Assembly (NCBI RefSeq): GCF_005925345.1
Contig: NZ_SSHJ01000005.1
Span: forward strand, 185,755 to 249,754
Origin: Pedobacter ureilyticus
GTDB lineage: Bacteria > Bacteroidota > Bacteroidia > Sphingobacteriales > Sphingobacteriaceae
Direction of reading: 5' to 3'
Length of the DNA: 64,000 nucleotides
A program made the position numbers and the translations under genes. Shown piece after piece: positions 8,855 to 17,026 of the stretch. The notes under the pieces were generated by a model that searched no databases, was not told the DNA's origin, and was given only the letters and a program-made list of their open reading frames with translations. Position 1 is the first letter of the stretch. The number at the start of each line of letters is the position of its first letter.

Positions 8855-10081
8855 TTGGAATATTTAAAGATTATTGCATTTACACATAAGCACATTGACC
8901 TAAAGGCATTAGGAAAATTGGTTATCTGTGAGCAAACGTTGGACGATAGGTTGCGTAATATCCAGTCTGAGCTGAATATCAAAGAGATATTTTATGTTGG
9001 CACCTGTAATAGGGTCGAGTTTATTTTTACTTCTTCGTCTCAATTAGACAAATCATTTATTTCTAGGTTTTTACATGTATTGGATATGGGGCTTCCTGAA
9101 GAATACATGGAGAAGTTTATAGCGAATGTTTCTACTTATGAACAAGTTGAAGCGTTTAATCATTTATTGCGTACTTCTTGTTCTTTAGAGAGTTTGGTTG
9201 TAGGTGAGAAAGAAATTTTAGCGCAGGTGCGCAGAGCTTATGAAGCTTGTAAAGTAGCTGGTTTTACCGGTGATTACATGAGAATGATCATGAACCGTGT
9301 GGTGAAAACAGCAAAAGAAGTTTATACCCATACCAATATATCAAGAAATCCAGTATCTGTGGTTTCGCTAGCTTACAGAAAACTACGTGAGCTTAATATG
9401 TGCGCTAATTCCCGCTTGCTAATTATCGGTGCAGGCGAAACCAATAATAACATTGCACAATATCTAAAAAAACACAAGTATTCTAATTTTTCTGTCTTTA
9501 ATAGAACGATAGAGAAAGCAGAAAGTTTAGCAAAAGAGCTAAATGGGAAAGCTTTTCATTTAGATGAGTTGACTAATCATAAAGAAGGATTTGATGTGAT
9601 CATTACTTGTACTGGTGCTACAGAACCTATTTTAACTTCAGAAGTTTATACTGGTTTGCTTAACGGAGAAACTGGCAAAAAGGTAATTGTAGATTTAGCA
9701 GTGCCTAATGATACAGCTCTAGAAGTAAGACAAAATTTTCCAATTCATTACATCGAAGTGGATTCGTTGAAAGAAGTGGCTCGTAAAAATATACAAGAAC
9801 GTTACGACGAATTGGTTCATGCAGAACACATCATTGAGGATAACATCAAAGAATTTGAACTTGTGCTGCGCCAGCGACGTATAGAGTTGGCCATGAGTGA
9901 AGTACCAAAGAAAATCAAAGCTATTAAAGAAAAGGCGGTGAATACTGTGTTTGCCAACGAAATTAATGCGCTAGATGAAGAAGCGAAAGCCGTTTTGGAA
10001 CAGGTAATGAACTACATGGAGAAAAAATACATCAGCGTGCCAATGTTGATGGCTAAAGATATTCTAGTTAAGAATAGCTAA
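8855..10081 (+). CDS. hemA: Glutamyl-tRNA reductase
   Basis: First committed enzyme of C5 heme synthesis; reduces glutamyl-tRNA(Glu) to glutamate-1-semialdehyde with NADPH. 408 aa. The nucleophile is Cys51 in YVGTCNRVEF; the SLVVGEKEILAQVR signature and the nucleotide-binding GAGETNNNIAQYL near 185-200 are present, followed by a helical dimerisation domain. The start is TTG at 8855 (EYLKIIAFTHKH after the initiator): the frame has a stop at 8837 and no ATG near the conserved N-terminus. It leads a run of six heme genes on this strand. Confidence 0.93.
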   Translation: MEYLKIIAFTHKHIDLKALGKLVICEQTLDDRLRNIQSELNIKEIFYVGTCNRVEFIFTSSSQLDKSFISRFLHVLDMGLPEEYMEKFIANVSTYEQVEAFNHLLRTSCSLESLVVGEKEILAQVRRAYEACKVAGFTGDYMRMIMNRVVKTAKEVYTHTNISRNPVSVVSLAYRKLRELNMCANSRLLIIGAGETNNNIAQYLKKHKYSNFSVFNRTIEKAESLAKELNGKAFHLDELTNHKEGFDVIITCTGATEPILTSEVYTGLLNGETGKKVIVDLAVPNDTALEVRQNFPIHYIEVDSLKEVARKNIQERYDELVHAEHIIEDNIKEFELVLRQRRIELAMSEVPKKIKAIKEKAVNTVFANEINALDEEAKAVLEQVMNYMEKKYISVPMLMAKDILVKNS

Positions 10082-10165
10082 GTTGTAAGTTTTACGTTGT
10101 AGGTTATAAGTAGCCAGCCAACTTTACAACATTCCAACCTTTCAACAATATAACAATCCAACAAT
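10082..10165 (+). repeat. Seven-base degenerate repeats between hemA and hemC
   Basis: The gap reads as successive seven-base steps, first TTGTAAG, TTTTACG, TTGTAGG, TTATAAG (10083-10110), then a CAACNNT-rich part (10118-10165) with recurring CCAAC/ACAAC. The pattern matches repeats in other gaps of this window. Confidence 0.55.
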
Positions 10166-10205
10166 AGCGCAATTTTCTTATTTTAGCGCAAAATCATAAT
10201 ATACA

Positions 10206-11777
10206 GTGAAGAAAGTAATTATCGGAACCCGCGGTAGTGACCTAGCCCTTTGGCAAGCTAACTACACCAAAGACAGATTAGCCAGTATTGGCATCGAGGC
10301 AGAACTTAAAATCATTAAAACGCAGGGCGATAAAATCCTTAATCTTCGTTTAGATAAGCTAGAAGGAAAGGGCTTTTTTACTAAAGAACTGGAAGAGGAA
10401 CTGCTTAACGGTACAATTGATATTGCTGTGCATTCGCATAAAGACCTGCCTACTACCAACCCGCCGGGCTTAATCATTGCAGCGGTTCCTGAAAGGGAAG
10501 ATCCAGCAGAATTATTATTGATTTTGAAAGACTGTGTAGAGGTAAGCCACAAACTTTCTTTGAAAAAAGGCGCAATGGTGGGCACGTCATCTAATCGCCG
10601 CAAAGCGCAATTGTTGGCGCTAAGGCCCGATCTAAATATCGAGGATTTACGGGGCAACGTACCTACACGTATCCAAAAATTACGTGACGAAGATTACGAT
10701 GCTATTGTATTGGCTAAAGCTGGAGTAAATAGGTTAGGTTTAGATTTGAGTGAATTTCACGTAGAAGTAATCGATCCAACGGAGATTGTACCTGCACCAG
10801 CTCAGGGAGCATTAGCTATCCAAATTAGGGAAAATGATACCGAGCTTTTTAACGAGCTTCAGAAGATAAATGACCCAACCGTTGTAGAAGCCATTGAAGT
10901 AGAAAGAAAAGTGCTCAATCTTTTCGAAGGTGGCTGCCACATGCCGTTAGGTTGTTTTTGTAGAAAAGAAGATGGCGAATTTGAAGTTTGGACATCTAAA
11001 GCAGAAACTGCAGAAGATTTTCCAGATCGTTTATTTTTAAGAGCTGCCTCAACCGCAGGTTTGGCCGAGCAAATTGTTGATAAATTTAAAGCAGATAGAA
11101 AGTTGCCTGCCAAAGTGTTTATTTCTAGAGAAGTTGGCGAAAATAGTTACTTCCGCAAGGCTTTAGCTAAAAATAACATAGAGATCGATGGACGTTCTTT
11201 AATCCGCACATTTCCTATTGTGAATAAACTGGATGATTTTTTCCTGAAAAATGCAGATTGGATTTTCTTTAGTAGCAGAAATGGCGTGGAATATTTCTTT
11301 AAATTAAATCCGGTTTTACCTAAAAAAGTGAAGTTTGGTGTAGTGGGTCGTGGTTCGGAAGATTCGTTGCGCAAGTGTGGACATTTGGCCAGTTTTGTAG
11401 GTGAAGGAGGAGAGATAGAAGAGGTGGCCGAAGATTTTGCCAAAGCAGCAGAGGGCCAAACGGTAGTTTTCCCTCGTGCACAAGACTCTTTGTTAACCAT
11501 GCAGAAGTTTTTAACGCCTACTACCAAAGTTATCGATTTGCCTATCTATGAAACTGTAATAGAAGAAGATGTGGATGGAACGTCAGCAGAAGTTTTGGTG
11601 TTTACTAGCCCAAGCAATGTAGATGCTTATTTTGCAGAAAATTTATTAGAGCCCGGACAAAAAGTGATTGCCATTGGTAATTCCACGGGAAAAAAGTTTG
11701 ACGAAATGGGTGTGAAATATGCTTTGCCTTATTCGCCTGATGAAATTGGCTTGGCAGAAGCAGTTTTTGGGATATAA
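10206..11777 (+). CDS. hemC: Hydroxymethylbilane synthase fused to uroporphyrinogen-III synthase-like domain
   Basis: 523 aa with two parts. Residues 1-305 are porphobilinogen deaminase: AVHSHKDLPT, the RGNVPTRIQKL arginine cluster, and EGGCHMPLGCF, where Cys244 would hold the dipyrromethane cofactor. Residues about 310-523 (from AKVFISREVGE to SPDEIGLAEAVF) resemble HemD, with the expected FSSRNGVEYF and FTSPSNVDAYF motifs, so linear hydroxymethylbilane could pass directly to ring closure. GTG at 10206 is the start (KKVIIGTRGSDLALWQ). No separate hemD is present in the block. Confidence 0.92.
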   Translation: MKKVIIGTRGSDLALWQANYTKDRLASIGIEAELKIIKTQGDKILNLRLDKLEGKGFFTKELEEELLNGTIDIAVHSHKDLPTTNPPGLIIAAVPEREDPAELLLILKDCVEVSHKLSLKKGAMVGTSSNRRKAQLLALRPDLNIEDLRGNVPTRIQKLRDEDYDAIVLAKAGVNRLGLDLSEFHVEVIDPTEIVPAPAQGALAIQIRENDTELFNELQKINDPTVVEAIEVERKVLNLFEGGCHMPLGCFCRKEDGEFEVWTSKAETAEDFPDRLFLRAASTAGLAEQIVDKFKADRKLPAKVFISREVGENSYFRKALAKNNIEIDGRSLIRTFPIVNKLDDFFLKNADWIFFSSRNGVEYFFKLNPVLPKKVKFGVVGRGSEDSLRKCGHLASFVGEGGEIEEVAEDFAKAAEGQTVVFPRAQDSLLTMQKFLTPTTKVIDLPIYETVIEEDVDGTSAEVLVFTSPSNVDAYFAENLLEPGQKVIAIGNSTGKKFDEMGVKYALPYSPDEIGLAEAVFGI

Positions 11778-12208
11778 AGCCCTACCAAACCTCTCTAAAA
11801 AGGCGGGGTTTTACAGTTTGTCATCCTGAGCCTGTCGAAGGATTTTAAGTGAATTGTTATCCAAACGTAAAGACTTTACAAATGACAGAAGCATCAGATA
11901 ATAATGCGTCTGTCTTTGCATTTTTGCAGTATAGGTATTTTGTGTTAGAAAGCAGAAATGTTGTGAAATAAACCCGATAGCAGTGAAATCCTTTTTGTTG
12001 GTGTTATTTCGACGAGGAACGAGGAGGAACTCGAAGTTTATAGTGTCTATGTAACAGATTTCTCTCTACGTTCGAAATGACGGAGTGAGGAGACAAAAAG
12101 ATGAAACGAATAGCGGGACTGAATAGAATTATTGCATTGCAAGTGCTTTTCAAAAACAAAAAATATAAAATTTTAAGTTTCGATACTTGATACTAAAATC
12201 TTGATACT
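11778..12208. other. Gene-free gap between hemC and hemB
   Basis: This 431-base gap has no gene. It holds a fragment of a GTCATCCTGAGCCTGTCGAA repeat (about 11820), the composite repeat element at 11971-12156, and short seven-base repeats of the GATACTT/GATACTA kind just before hemB (12182-12208). Confidence 0.7.
11971..12156 (+). repeat. Composite intergenic repeat element, copy 1
   Basis: Left module starts AACCCGATAGCAGTGAAA (11971). The core (12003-12082) is a hairpin with GTTATTTCGACGAGG on one side and TTCGAAATGACG on the other. The right module starts AGCGGGACTGAA (12112) and ends TGCTTTTCAAAAA. The same left and right modules occur at 14695-14888 and 62411-62517 with different cores. 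Confidence 0.65.
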
Positions 12209-13177
12209 ATGATGCACAGACCACGTAGGCTTAGAAAAAATCCCGTTGTAAGAGAGATGGTTGCCGAAACGAAGTTATCGAAAGATATGTTCATTTACCC
12301 ATATTTTGTAGTGCCAGGGAAAAATGTAATCCATCCAATAGATGCCATGCCAGGGGTCAGCCACTTTTCTACCGATACTTTATTGAAAGATGTAGAAAAA
12401 GGCCTAAACTTAGGTGTAAATAAAATTATGCTTTTTGGTGTGGGCGATGAAAAAAGTGCCGATGCAAAATCTGCTTATGATAGCAATTCATTAGTGCCGG
12501 TTTCGGTGAGGGAATTAAAAAAGCAATTTGGTGATGATTTATATATTGTTACTGATGTTTGCGTTTGCTCTTACACCAACCACGGCCACTGCGGTATTAT
12601 GCACAATGATTATGTACAGAATGATGTAACTGTTGAGCTGATTGCCAAAATGGCCTTGGCACATTCGGAAGCTGGTGCAGATATGTTGGCGCCCTCTGAT
12701 ATGATGGATGGACGTGTTGTGGCAATCCGTGAAAAGTTAGACAGTAACGGTTTCGAAAATGTTGCGGTAATGAGCCATGCAACAAAGTTTGCTTCGGCCT
12801 ACTATGGTCCGTTTAGAGAAGCCGCAGATTGCGCCCCCAGCAAAGGCGATAGAAAAGCCTACCAAATGGATTTCCGTAACCCAGATGAAGCGGTGAGAGA
12901 GGCTTTGTTGGATGAAGCAGAAGGCGCAGATGTGCTTATGGTAAAACCAGGTTTAGCATATTTGGATGTAATTGCAAGGCTGAAACAAAATACCAAATTG
13001 CCAATTGCGGTTTATAACGTATCTGGCGAATACTCGATGATTAAAGCTGCGGCCGAAAGAGGCTGGATAGACGAACAAAAAGTAGTGATGGAAACGATGT
13101 ACGCCTTTGCTAGAGCGGGAGCAAGCATTATTACCACTTACCACATTAGAGATATTGTAGAGAATAAATGGATGTAA
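12209..13177 (+). CDS. hemB: Delta-aminolevulinic acid dehydratase (porphobilinogen synthase)
   Basis: Condenses two 5-aminolevulinate molecules into porphobilinogen. 322 aa, typical length. The zinc-site cysteines are in TDVCVCSYTNHGHCGI, one Schiff-base lysine in MSHATKFASAYYGPFREA and the second in LMVKPGLAYLDVI; the lid-region motif is YNVSGEYSMIKAAAERGW. The cysteine-rich site indicates a zinc-dependent rather than magnesium-only enzyme. Either of two adjacent ATGs (12209, 12212) could start it. Confidence 0.95.
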   Translation: MMHRPRRLRKNPVVREMVAETKLSKDMFIYPYFVVPGKNVIHPIDAMPGVSHFSTDTLLKDVEKGLNLGVNKIMLFGVGDEKSADAKSAYDSNSLVPVSVRELKKQFGDDLYIVTDVCVCSYTNHGHCGIMHNDYVQNDVTVELIAKMALAHSEAGADMLAPSDMMDGRVVAIREKLDSNGFENVAVMSHATKFASAYYGPFREAADCAPSKGDRKAYQMDFRNPDEAVREALLDEAEGADVLMVKPGLAYLDVIARLKQNTKLPIAVYNVSGEYSMIKAAAERGWIDEQKVVMETMYAFARAGASIITTYHIRDIVENKWM

Positions 13178-13182
13178 AAGTA

Positions 13183-13258
13183 GTAGGTAATAAGTTTTAC
13201 GTATTAAGTTGAATTGCAGTTCCAAACGTAAAACCTATAACTTACAACCTATAACTTA
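13183..13258. repeat. Inverted seven-base repeat block between hemB and hemL
   Basis: AGTAGGTAATAAGTTTTACG on the left is answered by CGTAAAACCTATAACTTACA on the right, with a short spacer near 13210-13225, making an imperfect hairpin. The unit TAAGTT/TACGTT/TAGGTT steps by seven bases as in the hemA-hemC gap. Confidence 0.55.
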
Positions 13259-13262
13259 AAAA

Positions 13263-14561
13263 ATGCAAGATATATCAAGGGCCAAATCGGCCGAGTTGTA
13301 CGAAAAATCAAAAACTTATTTTCCTGGTGGGGTAAACTCGCCAGTGCGGGCTTTTAAATCGGTGTACGGTACGCCATTGTTTATTCAAAAAGGAGATGGG
13401 CCATATATTTGGGATGCCGATGGTAACCAATTTATTGACTTTTGTGCCAGTTGGGGTCCGTTAATTTTAGGGCATAACAACGCAAAAATTAGAGAGAAAG
13501 TAACCGAAGTAATGCAAAATGGTATGAGTTTCGGTGCGCCAACAGCTTTAGAGAACGAATTGGCAGAATTGATTATCAAGAACAACCGTTTTGTAGAGAA
13601 AATTCGGTTTACCAGTTCGGGTACCGAGGCGGTAATGTCGGCCATTCGTTTGGCTAGAGGTTACACTGGCAAAAATAAAATCATCAAGTTCGAAGGTTGT
13701 TACCACGGACATAGCGACTCGCTTTTGGTAAAAGCAGGTTCTGGTTTGGTTACTTTTGGCGAAACTTCATCAGCAGGTGTGCCAAAAGCCTTTGCTGATG
13801 AAACCATTGTAATTGCTTTGAACGATAAAAATGCTGTTACCGAAGCTTTTACACAATTTAAAGATGATGTTGCCGCGGTGATTATTGAAGGTATTCCGGC
13901 TAATAATGGTTTGCTGATACAAGACCAAGGCTACATTGAGTTTTTAAGTGAAACTTGTATAGCCAATGGCGCTTTATTGATTTTTGATGAAGTAATTACT
14001 GGCTTTAGGGTAGGTTTTGAAGGTGCTGCGGCGCATTATGGCATCAAGCCTGATATTGTAACCTACGGGAAAATTATTGGTGGTGGTTTGCCAGTGGGAA
14101 TGTATGGTGCATCTAACGAGATTATGGCGCACATTTCTCCTGATGGTGGTGTTTACCAAGCGGGTACGTTGTCCGGAAACCCGGTAGCGATGGCAGCTGG
14201 AATTGCAGCCTTAACGATTTTAAGTAGCGAAGGTTTTTACGAAGAATTAAATGCTAAAGCACAAACTTTTGTGAACGATTTGAAAGCGCACATTGCCGAT
14301 AAGAGGTATGAGTTGAAGATTTTTACAGTAGGTTCTATTTTCTGGTTTGCTTTTACTGACAAAGACATTAAAACTGCCGAAGATATTGATCCAGCTAGCA
14401 TGGAAAAATTCAAAATCATGCACCGTGAATTGTTGAACAGAGGGATATATTTTGGCCCATCGGGTTATGAGGTTGGTTTTGTGAGTGCAGCACACACAGC
14501 TTTACAGTTGGATAAAGCAAAGCAAGCGATATTTGAAGCTTTAGAAGTGGTGTACCGCTAA
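13263..14561 (+). CDS. hemL: Glutamate-1-semialdehyde 2,1-aminomutase
   Basis: PLP enzyme (432 aa) that turns glutamate-1-semialdehyde into 5-aminolevulinate, the product consumed by HemB. The substrate/cofactor region GVNSPVRAFKSV, the SSGTEAVMSAIRLARG motif, IFDEVITGFR and the PLP lysine in TYGKIIGGGLPVG are all present. The order hemA-hemC/D-hemB-hemL on one strand supports a coordinated pathway although repeat-filled gaps separate the genes. Confidence 0.95.
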   Translation: MQDISRAKSAELYEKSKTYFPGGVNSPVRAFKSVYGTPLFIQKGDGPYIWDADGNQFIDFCASWGPLILGHNNAKIREKVTEVMQNGMSFGAPTALENELAELIIKNNRFVEKIRFTSSGTEAVMSAIRLARGYTGKNKIIKFEGCYHGHSDSLLVKAGSGLVTFGETSSAGVPKAFADETIVIALNDKNAVTEAFTQFKDDVAAVIIEGIPANNGLLIQDQGYIEFLSETCIANGALLIFDEVITGFRVGFEGAAAHYGIKPDIVTYGKIIGGGLPVGMYGASNEIMAHISPDGGVYQAGTLSGNPVAMAAGIAALTILSSEGFYEELNAKAQTFVNDLKAHIADKRYELKIFTVGSIFWFAFTDKDIKTAEDIDPASMEKFKIMHRELLNRGIYFGPSGYEVGFVSAAHTALQLDKAKQAIFEALEVVYR

Positions 14562-14569
14562 ATATCACT

Positions 14570-14654
14570 CGTCATTTCGATGAGGAGGAACGACGAAGAG
14601 AAATCTATAAGTAGTATAGCTCAAAAAAGAATTTCTCTTGTCTTCGAAATGACG
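14570..14654. repeat. CGTCATTTCGA hairpin repeat
   Basis: CGTCATTTCGATGAGGAGGA at the left is answered by TCTTCGAAATGACG at the right, with GAGAAATCT and AGAATTTCTC as the inner arms. The same hairpin class occurs at 12003-12082, 48846-48942 and 51899-51980. Confidence 0.75.
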
Positions 14655-14694
14655 ATAATTAGAGCGTTTGTTAGTTATAGACAATTGGTTCGCT

Positions 14695-14888
14695 AAACCC
14701 AATTGAAGTGGAAAATGCTTTTCGTGAGTGTTATCCTTTAATGGTGTGTCACGCTGAGTTTATCGAAGCGTTGTGAGATATGAAATAGATTCTTCGACAA
14801 GCTCAGGGTGACAGAGGTAAACAAAAGATTGCAACAAAAAGCGGGACTGAAATAACCAAAGCATTACAAAAACTGCTTTTCAAAAAAT
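14695..14888 (+). repeat. Composite intergenic repeat element, copy 2
   Basis: The left module (AAACCCAATTGAAGTGGAAA) and right module (AGCGGGACTGAAATAACC to CTGCTTTTCAAAAA) match copy 1. The core (14747-14814) is a different hairpin: GTCACGCTGAG on the left and CTCAGGGTGACA on the right. Confidence 0.65.
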
Positions 14889-14927
14889 AATAATTAATTT
14901 TAGTTGCCCTTTGAGGGGGTTTGAGGT

Positions 14928-15794
14928 ATGAAGAAATCCATTATCATATTTTATATTTTACTGTTTTACGCTTTAGGCCAGCTCATTAGTTGGGGCGCAT
15001 TGGTGGTAAAAATTGATGCCAGCCGTATGCCAATGATTATGGGCGAGGGAGCGGTTTTTTTGTTTCTATTGGGTATAGGCGCATATTTTATTCATGCTTC
15101 TATTAAAAAGGAGCATCGTTTAAAAGAACAACAGCAAAACTTTTTAATGTCGATTACCCATGAGTTGAAATCGCCCTTGGCTGCAATTAAACTTTCTTTA
15201 CAAACTATTGTGAGAAGAGAATTGGATAAAGAACAGCGCACCACTTTAATTAGAAACTCGCTGAAAGATGTAGAACGTTTAGATGATTTAGTAGAAAATA
15301 TGTTGCTGGCTACCAAAATAGAAAGCAGAACATATTCCTTCCCTAAAGAGAAATTCAATTTCTCGGATTTGGTAACGAGGATATCGGATCGGTTGCAAGT
15401 TCACTCTTGTGGATGCGAACAAATTATTTCTACCAAAATTGAAGATGACATTGAAATTGAAGGTGATCAATTTGCGCTATCTTCGGTAGTAACCAATTTA
15501 GTAGAAAATGCTGTAAAATATTCTGGTCCATGTGCCGAAATAACAGTAGAATTGTGCCAAAATGACGGTAAGCCTAAATTAGTGGTTTCTGATAAAGGTT
15601 TGGGCATTCCTGATAGCGAAAAGATGCATATTTTTGATAAATTTTACCGTGTGGGCGATGAAAATGTGCGTAAAAGTAAGGGTACTGGACTTGGCTTATT
15701 TATTGTTAAGGAAGTATTACAAAACCACGACGCTGATATTAGCGTTAAAGATAACGTACCTCACGGTGCAATTTTTGAAGTAACATTTAATTAA
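14928..15794 (+). CDS. Two-component sensor histidine kinase
   Basis: 288 aa. Two membrane helices (about 4-27 and 38-58) frame a very short periplasmic loop of about ten residues, suggesting it senses the membrane or an intramembrane signal. The H-box is SITHELKSPLAAIKL with phospho-accepting His78; the N box NLVENAVKYS, the G1 box VVSDKGLGIPDSEK and the G2 box KSKGTGLGLFIVK form the ATPase domain. The response regulator starts two bases after the stop. Confidence 0.9.
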   Translation: MKKSIIIFYILLFYALGQLISWGALVVKIDASRMPMIMGEGAVFLFLLGIGAYFIHASIKKEHRLKEQQQNFLMSITHELKSPLAAIKLSLQTIVRRELDKEQRTTLIRNSLKDVERLDDLVENMLLATKIESRTYSFPKEKFNFSDLVTRISDRLQVHSCGCEQIISTKIEDDIEIEGDQFALSSVVTNLVENAVKYSGPCAEITVELCQNDGKPKLVVSDKGLGIPDSEKMHIFDKFYRVGDENVRKSKGTGLGLFIVKEVLQNHDADISVKDNVPHGAIFEVTFN

Positions 15795-15795
15795 T

Positions 15796-16500
15796 ATGTC
15801 ACAAAAATTAAGAGTGCTATTGGTTGAAGACGAAGATCATTTGTTAGATGCCATCAAATTAAACCTCGAATTAGAAGGTTATAAAGTTCATGCCGTTAAA
15901 GACGGAAAAACAGCGTTGAAAATTTTCAAAGAAGAGCGCTTCAACTTGGTAATACTAGATGTAATGTTGCCAGAAATGGATGGTTTCCAAGTTTGTGAAA
16001 CTATTCGTTTAGAAAATACCGAAGTGCCTATTTTGTTCTTAACCGCTAAAAATACTAGCGAAGATAGGGTAATGGGACTGAAAAAAGGAGCCGATGATTA
16101 TTTGGTAAAACCTTTTAACCTAGAAGAATTGATTTTACGTGTAGGCATTCTAGTAAAACGCAGTTTAAAATCAGACGATTTAAAAGAACTAAATTCTTAT
16201 AAAATTGGCGATAAAACCATCTATTTCAATTCTTTTGAGTTGAAACAAGATGACGGTACGGTAGTGCCATTAACCAAGAAAGAAACCATGCTCTTGAAGC
16301 TTTTAATTGAGCGTAAAAATGAAGCGGTTTCTCGTGAACAGATTTTGGAGACAGTATGGAATTACGATGTGTATCCCTCTACAAGAACTATTGATAATTT
16401 CATTTTAACGTTCCGTAAATACTTCGAACCAGATCAAAAAAATCCAGTTTATTTCCACTCAATTAGAGGAGTGGGTTATAAATTTACTGATATTCATTAA
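15796..16500 (+). CDS. OmpR-family response regulator
   Basis: 234 aa partner of the preceding kinase. The receiver domain (4-120) has the acidic pair E11/D12, the phospho-acceptor Asp55 in LVILDVMLPEMDG and the lysine in YLVKPFN. Residues about 135-232 are a winged-helix DNA-binding domain ending YFHSIRGVGYKF. The stop overlaps the next ATG by one base (TAATG). Targets are unknown; its position among heme genes makes them candidates. Confidence 0.93.
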   Translation: MSQKLRVLLVEDEDHLLDAIKLNLELEGYKVHAVKDGKTALKIFKEERFNLVILDVMLPEMDGFQVCETIRLENTEVPILFLTAKNTSEDRVMGLKKGADDYLVKPFNLEELILRVGILVKRSLKSDDLKELNSYKIGDKTIYFNSFELKQDDGTVVPLTKKETMLLKLLIERKNEAVSREQILETVWNYDVYPSTRTIDNFILTFRKYFEPDQKNPVYFHSIRGVGYKFTDIH

Positions 16501-17021
16501 TGTACAACAAGCTCGGAAGATATGTATTGATGGCAATCTTCGCCTTTTCGGCATTGGTTAGTGTTTACTTTTACCAGTACCAGTTGGCGTTGATTTCTGC
16601 AACTTTGAGTGCCTTTATTTTATGGAGCCACATCAAGCAAAGTTCGGTATTGCTAGCCTCCAAACATTTTAAAAATTCTGATTACGAACGAGCAGAGCAA
16701 GTATTAAATGAAGTGAACAGGCCAGATATGCTATCTAAAGGCAGAAGGGGTTTTTATGAGTTCATGCGGGCAAACATTGCGTTGAAACGCGAAGATTACG
16801 AAACGGCAGAGTATCATTTTCAAATCGCTAGCCGCTATCCTTTGGGTGGTAAAAACGATAAGGCTTACGTTTTAATTCATTTAGCTAACTTAGCGCTCCG
16901 AAAAAGAGATGCACAAAAAGCTTTGGTTTATACAGAAAGAGCAAAAGAATTAGCCACCTCATCGCGAGCAATAGAAATTATAAAAAATATAGAGAAAGAA
17001 GCCGAGAAATTGGCGAATTAA
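16500..17021 (+). CDS. Membrane-anchored tetratricopeptide-like protein
   Basis: 173 aa. Two hydrophobic helices sit at about 8-25 and 28-43, then a helical region with TPR-like spacing: SDYERAEQVLNEV, GFYEFMRANIALKREDYETAEYHFQIA and AYVLIHLANLALRKRDAQKALVYTERA. It overlaps the response regulator stop and ends five bases before hemE, so it is co-translated with both. No function is known; it could be a scaffold for the two-component pair or for heme enzymes. Confidence 0.65.
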   Translation: MYNKLGRYVLMAIFAFSALVSVYFYQYQLALISATLSAFILWSHIKQSSVLLASKHFKNSDYERAEQVLNEVNRPDMLSKGRRGFYEFMRANIALKREDYETAEYHFQIASRYPLGGKNDKAYVLIHLANLALRKRDAQKALVYTERAKELATSSRAIEIIKNIEKEAEKLAN

Positions 17022-17026
17022 GAAAC

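Larger units (their letters stand above)
14562..14927. other. Gene-free gap between hemL and the kinase gene
   Basis: A 366-base gap without a gene. Two repeat elements stand in tandem: a CGTCATTTCGA hairpin (14570-14654) and composite element copy 2 (14695-14888). Nothing else was recognised. Confidence 0.7.

Noticed and set aside
10262..10657. Open frame of 131 codons opposite hemC
   Set aside because: Shadow of the conserved HemC domain; low-complexity serine-rich translation.
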